Positions 1 through 8,778 of a stretch of 64,000 nucleotides of DNA are shown piece by piece; within the stretch, counting starts at the first letter, position 1; every line of letters begins with the position of its first letter. A program made the position numbers and the translations under genes. The stretch covers positions 20,779 through 84,778 of the forward strand of contig CAJWFK010000009.1 in assembly GCA_913031125.1 (NCBI GenBank). Direction: 5' to 3'. Below the pieces are notes generated by a model that made no database searches, was not told the origin of the DNA, and saw only the letters and a program-made list of their open reading frames with translations. This stretch comes from an uncultured Woeseia sp. Its GTDB lineage: Bacteria > Pseudomonadota > Gammaproteobacteria > Steroidobacterales > Woeseiaceae.

Positions 1-2
1 AT

Positions 3-242
3 GGTATTACTGTTAATGCTGTCGCACCCGGACCGATCGTGACTGATATGTTTACGGATGTCATTCCAGAAGAGAGCGATAAAGCAGAAAAAATTGCTTT
101 GGGCATGCCGGTGAAGCGTCTGGGCCAACCAGATGATGTATCTCGTGCGGTGATGTTTCTTGTGTCACCTGCTAATGGTTTTATCACAGGCCAATGTTTA
201 TTTGTTTGTGGAGGAGCGAGCTTGGGTTCGCTCACGCTTTGA
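3..242 (+). CDS. SDR-family oxidoreductase, C-terminal part (cut by window edge)
   Basis: The reading frame is open from base 3 and ends at the TGA at 240-242, giving 79 residues of the C-terminal part of a short-chain dehydrogenase/reductase. The hallmark NAVAPGPIVTDM (about residues 5-16) is the segment after the catalytic Tyr/Lys helix. The end, GFITGQ followed by a GGAS-like turn, matches the usual last strand of the fold. The Rossmann glycine motif and the catalytic residues lie outside the window, so the substrate cannot be told. The stop is only 10 bases before the next gene, which suggests co-transcription with the aromatic catabolic genes that follow and a dehydrogenase step in that pathway (inference). 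Confidence 0.85.
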   Translation, partial: GITVNAVAPGPIVTDMFTDVIPEESDKAEKIALGMPVKRLGQPDDVSRAVMFLVSPANGFITGQCLFVCGGASLGSLTL

Positions 243-252
243 TGATTGCCTG

Positions 253-2643
253 ATGGCCGACCCTATAAAAATATGTTGCCTGGGCGCCGGACCAGCATCG
301 CTCTATTTCGCTATCCTGATGAAGAAGAATAATCCCGATAATCAGATTAGCGTTATTGAACGAGGTGATAGAGACTCAACTTGGGGATTTGGCGTCGTTT
401 TTTCGGATGACACACTCCACGGTTTGATGGATGCTGATGCCGTTACCTATAAGAAGATCGTTGAGCAGTTTTCTTATTGGGGAGGAATAGATACGTTAAT
501 CCATGGAAAAACGATTAATTCGATGGGTCACGGATTTTGTGGCATGTCACGGCTCCGACTGCTAAATATTCTGCATGAGCGTTGCGAAGAACTGGGGGTA
601 AACCTAATTTTTAACACTGAAATTAGTAGCGTCGAAAACCTCCAACCAGAGAAATACGACTTGGTTGTGGCCGGCGACGGAATTAGCTCAATTATCCGGG
701 AAAAGTATAGCGAGGAGTTTGGTACAAAGAAGGATTGGCGGAGAAACAAATTCTGCTGGCTGGCAACGACAAAACCTCTTGATAATTTTAAATTTATCTT
801 TCGCAAGAATGTACATGGCTGGTGGTGGGCGCATGCGTATCGTTATGAAGAGGGAATGACTACTTGGATAGTAGAGACGAGCGAGGCAACATGGCTGGCG
901 TCCGGCTTGAATGAGACTGATGAGAAAGCCACAAAAACCTATTGTGAGGCAGTGTTCAAAGATGACCTCGATGGCCACTCGCTTATCACGAATCGATCGT
1001 TTTGGCGCACATTCCCGGTGGTTAGCAACAAAAATCTTTACTACAAGAATTTTGTATTGTTGGGTGATGCGGTGAGATCTGCCCACTTTAGTATCGGTTC
1101 GGGAACGAAGTTAGCCATGGAAGATGCAATCGCTCTTGCTGATTATTTTGAAGAGTCCGCTAATGATGTGGTCAAGGCGTTGGACCTGTACCAAAACATA
1201 CGCAAGGACGAAGCTGACCGGCTGCAACGAACTGCCGGTGTTAGCTTGCGTTGGTTTGAACATGTTGATCGTTATGCCAAAGTTCAGGACGCCGAGCAGT
1301 TCGCATTTAATATGCTTTGTCGCGCAAAGCGAATAACCTATGACAATCTTAAGTTGAGAGATGCGGACTATGTTGCATCCGTCGATAAGTGGTTTTCTCG
1401 CAATGTACAAAAAATAACTGGCTTTGATGATATCGATATCGAAAGCCCTGCAGTACCGGCATTTCAGCCCTTTCGTATAGGGCGTATGCGTGTAGAGAAT
1501 CGCTTTCAAGTGTCCGCTATGTGCCAGTACTGTGCGCAGGATGGGAACCCTAATGATTGGCATTTAATGCATTATGGCGAGCGTGCTATAGGGGGAGCGG
1601 GGTTGCTGAATACAGAAATGTTGTGTGTTTCAGCAGACGGTCGCATAACCCCTGGCTGTGCCGGAATTTGGAGCGACGATCAAGTTAAGAAATGGATGCA
1701 TATTGTCAATTTTGTTCACGTTAACAGTAGGGCAAAGGTCTGTGCACAGATAGGGCATGCAGGACGCAAAGGTTCAACTTGTATTCCATGGGATGGTGGA
1801 ATCGATGAGCCATTAAAAAAGGGAATGTGGAAAACGATGGCCCCATCAGCAATACCCTATATGGATCATAGTGTTGTGCCGGTTGAAATGACTCTCGACG
1901 ATATGGATAAGGTTATCAAAAATTTTGTCTTAGCTGTAAAGAATGCCGATTTTGCAGGTTTCGATATGCTAGAAATACATATGGCTCACGGGTACCTACT
2001 CTCAAGTTTTATCAGTCCATACACAAATATCCGTGAAGACGAATTTGGTGGCTCTATCGAAAACCGGATGAGATTCCCATTACAAATTGTAGAAGAAGTG
2101 CGTACAACCTGGCCAGAGGAAAAGCCACTATCAGTTCGTATCTCAGCGACTGATTGGGTAGAAGGTGGCTTATCGGAAGCCGACATGTTGCAAGTTGCCC
2201 GCCTACTTAAAGCTGCTCAGGTAGATATTGTCAATGTATCTACGGGCCAGGTCACTACAGAGGAAAATCCCATTTATGGACGGATGTTTCAAGCACCTTT
2301 TTCCGATCAAATCAGGAATGAAATAGGTATACCGACCATCGTAGCTGGCAATATTACGACTGTAGACCAAGCTAATACGTTAGTCGCTGCTGGCCGAACA
2401 GATATCGTAGCTTTTGGTAGGGTTAGCATGAATGATCCGCATTTTGTGTTGAAAGCTGCGGCTGAATATGGAGAAACTGATCAATATTGGGCGCCGCAAT
2501 ACCAGTCTGGAAAACCATTGGCTGAAAGTTTGGCGAATAAGAAAAATGAAGAAATACTTGAATTGCGCCGAGCTGCAAAATCCCCTGATCCTCGCGAGGC
2601 CCTTGCGATCGCGATGTTAACGGGGAAGAATTTGCAGAATTAA
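253..2643 (+). CDS. Bifunctional FAD monooxygenase / Old Yellow Enzyme fusion (salicylyl-CoA 5-hydroxylase or 2-aminobenzoyl-CoA monooxygenase/reductase type)
   Basis: This is a 796-residue two-domain flavoenzyme. Residues 1 to about 395 form an aromatic-ring FAD monooxygenase: the FAD motif GAGPASL is near residue 10 and the second FAD motif LLGDAVRSAH near 268. From about residue 401 (FQPFRIGRMRVENR) it is an Old Yellow Enzyme-type NADH:flavin oxidoreductase, with QIGHAGRKG, AHGYLLSSF and GGSIENR. The same fusion is known in 2-aminobenzoyl-CoA monooxygenase/reductase and salicylyl-CoA 5-hydroxylase, which hydroxylate and then reduce an aromatic CoA thioester. The ATG at 253 is chosen because the FAD motif starts at once; the frame extends upstream to 160 but overlaps the previous gene. 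The exact substrate is not deducible. Confidence 0.88.
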   Translation: MADPIKICCLGAGPASLYFAILMKKNNPDNQISVIERGDRDSTWGFGVVFSDDTLHGLMDADAVTYKKIVEQFSYWGGIDTLIHGKTINSMGHGFCGMSRLRLLNILHERCEELGVNLIFNTEISSVENLQPEKYDLVVAGDGISSIIREKYSEEFGTKKDWRRNKFCWLATTKPLDNFKFIFRKNVHGWWWAHAYRYEEGMTTWIVETSEATWLASGLNETDEKATKTYCEAVFKDDLDGHSLITNRSFWRTFPVVSNKNLYYKNFVLLGDAVRSAHFSIGSGTKLAMEDAIALADYFEESANDVVKALDLYQNIRKDEADRLQRTAGVSLRWFEHVDRYAKVQDAEQFAFNMLCRAKRITYDNLKLRDADYVASVDKWFSRNVQKITGFDDIDIESPAVPAFQPFRIGRMRVENRFQVSAMCQYCAQDGNPNDWHLMHYGERAIGGAGLLNTEMLCVSADGRITPGCAGIWSDDQVKKWMHIVNFVHVNSRAKVCAQIGHAGRKGSTCIPWDGGIDEPLKKGMWKTMAPSAIPYMDHSVVPVEMTLDDMDKVIKNFVLAVKNADFAGFDMLEIHMAHGYLLSSFISPYTNIREDEFGGSIENRMRFPLQIVEEVRTTWPEEKPLSVRISATDWVEGGLSEADMLQVARLLKAAQVDIVNVSTGQVTTEENPIYGRMFQAPFSDQIRNEIGIPTIVAGNITTVDQANTLVAAGRTDIVAFGRVSMNDPHFVLKAAAEYGETDQYWAPQYQSGKPLAESLANKKNEEILELRRAAKSPDPREALAIAMLTGKNLQN

Positions 2644-2656
2644 TTGAGGTAAAGCA

Positions 2657-3952
2657 ATGAGTTACACGCAGAAAGAAATTATAGATCTAGTGCGCCCTAC
2701 GAAAGTGCACCGTAAAGTATACACAGACCCGGAAGTGTTTGACTTAGAGATGGAGCGTCTATGGGCGAAGACCTGGATCTACATTGGGCACGAAAGCCAG
2801 GTTCAGGATAAGGGAAGCTACATTACTCTCAACTACGGTAAGGTTCCGGTGGTTATGGTGCGTGATACCGACATGGAGGTTCATGTTTTACACAATCGCT
2901 GTGGACACAAAGGGGTCAAGTTGGTTGATAAGGCTTGCGGCAAGATCCCAGCGTTCAGATGCTGCTATCACGGATGGCGATACCGCCTAGACGGAAAATT
3001 GCTGGGAGTCCCTTATATGGAAAGTTATGAGGACACGGCTTTTAACAAGGAAGACCCCCAGTATAGTATGCAAAAGCTTCGGTCAGATAGTGTACGGGGC
3101 TTTGTTTTTGCCACAATGAATGCTGATGCTCCTGACCTTAGGACATGGATGGGTGGAGCTGCAGATGTAATGGAGAACCTTTGTGATCGAGCGCCAGATG
3201 GTGAAGTCGAGGCTGCCGGTGGGGTGTTGCGGTATGAACACGAATGCAACTGGAAGATGTTCATAGAGAACCTTAATGACATGATGCATCCTATGGTGGT
3301 GCATCGATCTGTCGTGGAGTGCGCGCGTGACTATATTAAGACATTACCTCCCGACTCACCGAGACTTGATGAGGCAGAGATTTTGCTGCCGTTTGGTGCG
3401 TCATATGAGGTTATGAATGACTCGATTACCGGTTTCAAGTATGGACATCACTACGATGGGGGTAAAACTAGCATACATGCCGATTACACGCTGGATCCGG
3501 AATATGCTGCCGCGATGAAGAGTGCTTACGGCGAAGCTAGGATGAACGAGATATTGTCATTTAATACCCACAACACACTCTATTATCCATCGCTTACTAT
3601 AAAGTCTGCTATTCAGAATATCCGTGTAGTAAGGCCTATTGCGTATAACAAGACAATTATCGAAACTTGGTCATTTCGATTAAAGGGCGCACCGGACTCA
3701 ATGCTGAAGAAAACACTATTGTACTCGCGTCTGATTAATTCAAATGGCTCTATGGTGGGACCGGATGACTTAACTGCATACTTTAGGGCGCAGCAAGGTC
3801 TTGAGTCAGAAGCCTCTGATTGGATTGAAATGCACCGACATTTTGGTAAGGACGAGGTATTGACCGATCGTGTTATTGGTAAGGGTACGAGCGATTTGGA
3901 CGTCCGAACACAATACACTGCGTGGCGTGAGTATATGACGGTGGCGGCATAA
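2657..3952 (+). CDS. Aromatic ring-hydroxylating dioxygenase, alpha subunit (Rieske)
   Basis: This 431-residue protein is the catalytic large subunit of a Rieske non-heme iron oxygenase. The [2Fe-2S] ligands are visible as CGH near residue 82 and CCYHGW near residue 102 (CxH, then CxxH). The mononuclear iron site is NDMMHPMVVH near residues 207-216, with the usual D-x2-H-x4-H spacing. The length is normal for the family. It starts 13 bases after the flavoenzyme and ends 2 bases before the beta subunit, so the three are very likely one transcript. The electron-donating reductase or ferredoxin is not in the window. The substrate, probably an aromatic acid or its derivative, is unknown. Confidence 0.92.
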   Translation: MSYTQKEIIDLVRPTKVHRKVYTDPEVFDLEMERLWAKTWIYIGHESQVQDKGSYITLNYGKVPVVMVRDTDMEVHVLHNRCGHKGVKLVDKACGKIPAFRCCYHGWRYRLDGKLLGVPYMESYEDTAFNKEDPQYSMQKLRSDSVRGFVFATMNADAPDLRTWMGGAADVMENLCDRAPDGEVEAAGGVLRYEHECNWKMFIENLNDMMHPMVVHRSVVECARDYIKTLPPDSPRLDEAEILLPFGASYEVMNDSITGFKYGHHYDGGKTSIHADYTLDPEYAAAMKSAYGEARMNEILSFNTHNTLYYPSLTIKSAIQNIRVVRPIAYNKTIIETWSFRLKGAPDSMLKKTLLYSRLINSNGSMVGPDDLTAYFRAQQGLESEASDWIEMHRHFGKDEVLTDRVIGKGTSDLDVRTQYTAWREYMTVAA

Positions 3953-3954
3953 TT

Positions 3955-4452
3955 ATGGGTGTTGTCGCTATTAGTGCAAACAAGCAGGAGGAAATAGAAC
4001 GGTTTCTCTATCTGGAAGCATCCTATCTTGATCGACCCGACCTAGATAACTGGATCGACCTATATACAGATGAAGGAACGTATTGGATGCCAGCCATACC
4101 GGATCAGAAAGATCCGGATAATCATATCTCATTATTCTATGATGACCGGGTAATCATGGAAGTCAGGAGAAGAAATTTTGTGCATTCTGCGGCAGCATCT
4201 AAAGATTATGATGTCCGGGCGTCACATATTATTTCTAACATCCAGGTAACTGATATGGATGAAGAGACAGGGGATTGTACTGTGACCTCAAACTTCCACT
4301 GTTGGCTTTATTACAACGATAAACAAACTCCTTATGCCGGCAGATACACACATGAACTTATCAGCGATGGGCTGAGTTATAAAATACAGTCAAAGCGCGT
4401 TGATATTATCAATTGTGACGCGACTCTTAATACAATAATTATTTATATTTAA
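3955..4452 (+). CDS. Aromatic ring-hydroxylating dioxygenase, beta subunit
   Basis: The 165-residue product has the SnoaL/NTF2-like alpha+beta fold of dioxygenase small subunits. Typical segments are the N-terminal helix with FLYLEASYLDRPDLDNWIDL, then the TYWMPA strand, the ISLFYDDR segment and the KRVDIINCD end. The small subunit is structural and packs with the alpha subunit in an alpha3beta3 hexamer. Start ATG 3955 is 2 bases after the alpha stop, consistent with translational coupling. The C-terminal IIIYI tail is slightly unusual but the protein looks complete. The downstream gap to 4525 separates it from a convergent gene. Confidence 0.88.
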   Translation: MGVVAISANKQEEIERFLYLEASYLDRPDLDNWIDLYTDEGTYWMPAIPDQKDPDNHISLFYDDRVIMEVRRRNFVHSAAASKDYDVRASHIISNIQVTDMDEETGDCTVTSNFHCWLYYNDKQTPYAGRYTHELISDGLSYKIQSKRVDIINCDATLNTIIIYI

Positions 4453-4525
4453 TTTTGAAGAATTGCTACGTGTTGCAATGCAGCGCAGGTATATAACTGT
4501 TGCCAATAATCCGGCGACTTGATAT

Positions 4526-5845
4526 TTATCGAATTAAGAGAACCTTTTGGTTAACGGGATAGAGCCATTCAACGCCACGTTCGGTGACTATTGCATCGTC
4601 TTCCAGCGGTATTCGGAGCTTTTTGTTTCCCCATTCCGGTATGGCGGTATAGGCAAACAGTTCGATTGAAAACATGTTTGTCGGTTGAATAATGTATTTC
4701 ATGCGTTCTGGATTAAACCAGGCAATTGATGGGCCAATACCATGCCCAAGGTTACCAACAGAATGGCACCCAATGATGACGTCCACGTTATTTGGGTCAT
4801 CTGTCGGCTGGTTAAAGTTTTCCATGATGGTGAAACCAGCTGCGTTAATCTTTGAGTTAAGTAGCGTGTAGGTTTCCCCTGCCGTCCGACCCGCTTTAAT
4901 ATTTTTCTTTAGGATGTCGCGAACCGCTCTGCCATTATCGAATGCTTTTTGGATGCTCCTAGGTAAATGTGTTTCGCCATCTTTTAGCACGTATGCATGA
5001 CGTTTCATGTCGGTGTAAAAGTTTAGGTACCCGATGCCCCAGTCGATAGCGAGAAAATCTCCACGTTGGATAACATGATCGTTGGACAAAGCGATAAATC
5101 CATCTGGCCCAGTAATGTAGACGGAGGGCATGCCAAAAGATGTATCCAAGTTCAATTCAAACTGTTGTTCCCGCATCCACCAAGCAACGTCGGCAAGAGT
5201 AGTTTTCCCAGGTGTTATCACTTCATTGGAAAAAGCCGTTTCGGCGATATTACGCGACATTTCACCAGCCCAGGCAAAAGCGGCAATCTCTGATGCTACC
5301 CTGCGTGAACGAAAATCAGATGCTAGTTTTTCGGCGGATACGAACCGTGTCGCATAAATTGCACCTAGTTCTTCGGATAATTTCTTATAGCTTGTATAGC
5401 TAAGACCATCGGCTGCACCAATATTAGGCGCGTAATTTAAAGCGATGGTGCGGGGTTCTCTATCTTCTACAAAGGCTTTTAAATCGGCGGCATCGCCAAT
5501 AATGTCGTAAGCACCGTTATCTTCGACTAGCGCTGTCCCGACACCAAGGATTGCGCGCTCGATTCTGTCACCCCCCCTGTCACTGAATATGTAATAACCG
5601 TAAGAACCGACATATCCTTTCCCGAAGTCATCCGTCAGTGGATCATTGAATCCTTCTCTGTTGACTGTAATCCACATATCAACGTTGTTTTCGCGCATAA
5701 CTTCAGGTAACACCAGGTCAAATTTATCTTGACGTATCTGGTTCATGCGCTCCCAGCGTGTCTGTGCTTCCCCTGCCGCATTAACACCTGTCCCTATACT
5801 AGCGGACAAAATTGTCAAATAGATTAGCCTTGCAAAGGTTGTCAT
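4526..5845 (-). CDS. Exported M24-family metallopeptidase (Xaa-Pro aminopeptidase-like)
   Basis: This 439-residue protein starts with an N-terminal signal peptide (hydrophobic LIYLTILSASIGTG, cleavage probably after VNA), so it should act in the periplasm. It has the creatinase N-domain and then the pita-bread M24 domain. Metal ligands are visible: D-x10-D in AIDWGIGYLNFYTD, the His of GHGIG, the Glu in SIELF and the Glu in PLEDDAIV. The family cleaves N-terminal residues next to proline, or related amide bonds. The start is 13 bases after the stop of formate-THF ligase, so the two are probably co-transcribed, although no metabolic link is evident. Confidence 0.85.
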   Translation of the reverse strand: MTTFARLIYLTILSASIGTGVNAAGEAQTRWERMNQIRQDKFDLVLPEVMRENNVDMWITVNREGFNDPLTDDFGKGYVGSYGYYIFSDRGGDRIERAILGVGTALVEDNGAYDIIGDAADLKAFVEDREPRTIALNYAPNIGAADGLSYTSYKKLSEELGAIYATRFVSAEKLASDFRSRRVASEIAAFAWAGEMSRNIAETAFSNEVITPGKTTLADVAWWMREQQFELNLDTSFGMPSVYITGPDGFIALSNDHVIQRGDFLAIDWGIGYLNFYTDMKRHAYVLKDGETHLPRSIQKAFDNGRAVRDILKKNIKAGRTAGETYTLLNSKINAAGFTIMENFNQPTDDPNNVDVIIGCHSVGNLGHGIGPSIAWFNPERMKYIIQPTNMFSIELFAYTAIPEWGNKKLRIPLEDDAIVTERGVEWLYPVNQKVLLIR

Positions 5846-5858
5846 AGCTGGTTTGTAG

Positions 5859-7553
5859 TTAAAATAGACCAGTGATTCGTCCTTCGGTAGTCACGTTTAT
5901 CGCTTCCGCCGCCGGTACACGCGGTAATCCCGGCATCGTCATTATGGCACCACAGATTACTACTAGGAACTCTGCACCGGTTGCTAGCCGGATTTCTCGT
6001 ATTGCAACATCATGTCCGGTAGGAGCGCCAAGCAGAAGTGGATCTGTTGAAAAACTATATTGGGTTTTTGCCATACAGATCGGATAGTGGCCATAACCCG
6101 CTTCTTCAAAATCTGCGAATTGCTTACGTACCTTCTTATCTGCTGTAATATCTTCAGCCCCATAAATTGTTCGTGCCACTGTCCGAGTTTTTTCCCAGAG
6201 TGCTACATCATCCATGTAAAGTGGACGATATTGAGATTTCTGATTGCCAATTAGATCAACCACCTCCTCAGCGAGTGCGACAGCACCTTTTCCACCATGC
6301 TCCCAGTGCGAAGATACTGTGCAATTTACATTAAACTCTGCGCAGTGATCTTTGATTGCCTGATGCTCACCGTCAGTATCGGTGACATAGTGATTGATTG
6401 CTACTGTCACAGGTACCCCAAATTGTCCAAGATTACGTATATGACGGCCTAGGTTTTCGCAACCCTTTCTGACGGCTTCGACGTTCTCACTTTTAAGATC
6501 GTTTTTCGCTACACCACCATGCATTTTTAAAGCTTTTGTGGTTGCAACTAGGACCACTGCATCTGGATGAAGGCCGGCTTTTCGACACTTGATATCGAGA
6601 AATTTTTCGGCACCAAGGTCCGCACCAAATCCAGCTTCGGTAACGACGTAATCAGCGAGTTTTAGAGCAGTTTTAGTGGCGATGACGGAATTACAGCCGT
6701 GAGCAATGTTCGCGAAGGGACCCCCATGCATTAGTGCGGGATTGTTTTCGAGTGTTTGCACAAGATTAGGCTGCAGCGCATCACGGAGTAGAGCTGTCAT
6801 CGCACCTTCTGCTTTTAACGCCCGAGCTTGAACCGGATCTCCCTCATGCGTGTAACCAATTGTAATATTGCCTATCCTCGTTCGTAAATCTTCAAGATCT
6901 GTGGCGAGACAAAAACAGGCCATAATTTCCGACGCAACTGTTATATCAAAACCTGCTTCGCGGACGACCCCATTATGAAAACCACCTAATCCGGAAGTAA
7001 TGGTGCGGAGTGCCCGTTCATTCATATCGAGGACGCGACGCCATGTGACACGACGAGGGTCGATTCCCAATTTATTGTCCCAGTGCATATGATTGTCGAT
7101 GAGAGCGGACAGCAGATTATGAGCGGCACCAATTGCGTGAAAGTCGCCAGTGAAATGCAAATTGATATCTGTCATTGGAACGACCTGAGCATAGCCACCG
7201 CCAGCAGCTCCACCTTTCATGCCGAAGCAGGGTCCCAGACTTGGTTCACGCAAGCACATGACTGCTTTCTTACCAATAGCGTTTAGACCGTCGCCGAGGC
7301 CAACTGTTGTCGTTGTTTTGCCTTCACCAGCTGGAGTTGGAGATATCGCCGTCACCAAGATCAGCTTGCCTTCCCCTTGACTCCCCAGGGTATCTAAAAA
7401 GTCATAGCTGATCTTCGCTTTGTCATGACCGTACGGGATGATGTTGTCCGGTTTAAGATTTATCTTAGCTGCAACTTCGCTGATCGGAAGCTTGTTTGCG
7501 GCTTGTGCTATTTCGATATCGGTAGGTACGTTAGTCATGTCCTGGACCTGCAT
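5859..7553 (-). CDS. fhs: Formate--tetrahydrofolate ligase
   Basis: The enzyme makes 10-formyl-THF from formate, THF and ATP in the cytoplasm, feeding one-carbon units to purines and serine or disposing of formate. The length (564) is close to the family norm of about 555. The ATP-binding loop [19 protein letters not shown] is at residues 71-89, and the C-terminal [17 protein letters not shown] is the family signature. An internal ATG at 7538 (MTNVPTD) could be the true start, because CAGG lies 8 bases upstream of it while nothing SD-like precedes 7553. Two tight inverted repeats at 7579-7615 sit just upstream and probably regulate it. Confidence 0.96.
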   Translation of the reverse strand: MQVQDMTNVPTDIEIAQAANKLPISEVAAKINLKPDNIIPYGHDKAKISYDFLDTLGSQGEGKLILVTAISPTPAGEGKTTTTVGLGDGLNAIGKKAVMCLREPSLGPCFGMKGGAAGGGYAQVVPMTDINLHFTGDFHAIGAAHNLLSALIDNHMHWDNKLGIDPRRVTWRRVLDMNERALRTITSGLGGFHNGVVREAGFDITVASEIMACFCLATDLEDLRTRIGNITIGYTHEGDPVQARALKAEGAMTALLRDALQPNLVQTLENNPALMHGGPFANIAHGCNSVIATKTALKLADYVVTEAGFGADLGAEKFLDIKCRKAGLHPDAVVLVATTKALKMHGGVAKNDLKSENVEAVRKGCENLGRHIRNLGQFGVPVTVAINHYVTDTDGEHQAIKDHCAEFNVNCTVSSHWEHGGKGAVALAEEVVDLIGNQKSQYRPLYMDDVALWEKTRTVARTIYGAEDITADKKVRKQFADFEEAGYGHYPICMAKTQYSFSTDPLLLGAPTGHDVAIREIRLATGAEFLVVICGAIMTMPGLPRVPAAEAINVTTEGRITGLF

Positions 7554-7578
7554 ATTTTATGTTAGTAGTTTGAAAGAG

Positions 7579-7615
7579 TTCCACATTGTGGAATATCACA
7601 TCAAATAGTGATATT
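7579..7615. promoter_or_regulatory. Two adjacent inverted repeats upstream of fhs (putative operator)
   Basis: TTCCACA-T-TGTGGAA (7579-7593) is a perfect 15-base palindrome. It overlaps by two bases a second repeat, AATATCAC (7592-7599) with GTGATATT (7608-7615). They lie 26-62 bases upstream of the fhs start codon. The first resembles operators bound by IclR-family regulators (from memory, unverified). No regulator of that family is in the window. A terminator for the upstream minus-strand ctaA gene is less likely, because neither repeat is followed by a T run. Confidence 0.5.
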
Positions 7616-7708
7616 CGGATCAGGAGTCTATCAGATCATATTTGAAATACGACTCTCGTTGCTGTCGATTCTGGTTACTTTTTGAAGTAAAACTACCCCT
7701 CATTAGAA

Positions 7709-8758
7709 TTAACCTACTGGATTGATTGGTTCCACACACCTACTTAATGTATGGCAATTAAATAACGCCACTGTAAATAGCAACATAGCCACCGCTTGGT
7801 GAGCGGCAGCTAGCGAGATAGGCACTACTAGAAGCAAGGTCGAGATTCCTAATACAACTTGCAAAATGCTGGTATGAAGAAGCGCATTAATGCCTTTTTT
7901 CGCGCGCCTAGGTAAATCTTGTTTTTGCATGTTGAACCAGTAAACGCAGATTAAGAAAAAGGTAGTAAGTCCTAGAATTCGGTGGTTGAACTGCACAGTA
8001 GCTAGATTCTCAAAAATATTTCTCCATAAAGGATCTAGCGCTATTAGGTCTGGCGGTATCCAATATTTACCCATCATTGGGAATGTATTGTAAATTTTTC
8101 CTGCCTGTAGACCTGCTACGAATCCGCCAGAGACCACTGTAAGTATGACTAGTCCTGTTAGTGCGATCGTCCGGCTATAACTTTTGTGCCGTTGTCCGTT
8201 ATCTGACGGATAAAGTAACGACAGAGCGACCCATAACATGTAAGCATAAATTAAGAATGCGCCAAGCAAATGGGCAGTCAAACGGTATTGACTTACATGC
8301 GGGTTATCAACTAGTCCGCTTTTAACCATGTACCAGCCGAGTACTCCCTGCATCCCTCCGAGAATGAACATTGCGACATATTTCAACCACTGGTCACGCC
8401 GAATATAACCTTTCCCGACGAATACCAGGAACGGGACGATAAATACAATTCCAATTATTCTCCCCAACAAACGATGCAGGTATTCCAGCCAATAAATACC
8501 TTTGTAATCCTGTATATCCATCTGAGAGTTGATCTTTTGAAATTCTGGTGTTGCTTGATACATCTCGAATGACTCTCGCCATTCTTCTGTATTCAGGGGT
8601 GGTAAAATACCGGTAACTGGTCGCCAATCCGTCATAGACAGTCCTGAGCCTGTCAGGCGCGTTACCCCACCCAATATAACCATAGCGAAAACAAGTGCGC
8701 AGCAGATAAGCAACCAGTGGGCGATCTTTTTATTCACATCATTATTGGCGGGGATCAT
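7709..8758 (-). CDS. ctaA: Heme A synthase (COX15/CtaA)
   Basis: This is a 349-residue polytopic inner-membrane protein with about eight hydrophobic segments. It oxidises the C8 methyl of heme O to make heme A for cytochrome c oxidase. The signature GGVTRLTGSGLSMTDW follows the first helix, and conserved heme-ligand histidines are present (EYLHRLLGR, QYRLTAHLLG, FNHRILG, AAAHQAVA). ATG 8758 (MIPANND) is chosen although the frame runs to 8872: it has GGAG and AAGG upstream, and the extra 38 residues would overlap the MFS gene and are not family-like. It begins 20 bases after the MFS stop, so the two are likely an operon. Confidence 0.92.
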   Translation of the reverse strand: MIPANNDVNKKIAHWLLICCALVFAMVILGGVTRLTGSGLSMTDWRPVTGILPPLNTEEWRESFEMYQATPEFQKINSQMDIQDYKGIYWLEYLHRLLGRIIGIVFIVPFLVFVGKGYIRRDQWLKYVAMFILGGMQGVLGWYMVKSGLVDNPHVSQYRLTAHLLGAFLIYAYMLWVALSLLYPSDNGQRHKSYSRTIALTGLVILTVVSGGFVAGLQAGKIYNTFPMMGKYWIPPDLIALDPLWRNIFENLATVQFNHRILGLTTFFLICVYWFNMQKQDLPRRAKKGINALLHTSILQVVLGISTLLLVVPISLAAAHQAVAMLLFTVALFNCHTLSRCVEPINPVG

Positions 8759-8778
8759 ACCTTGTATTCTCCGGATTT

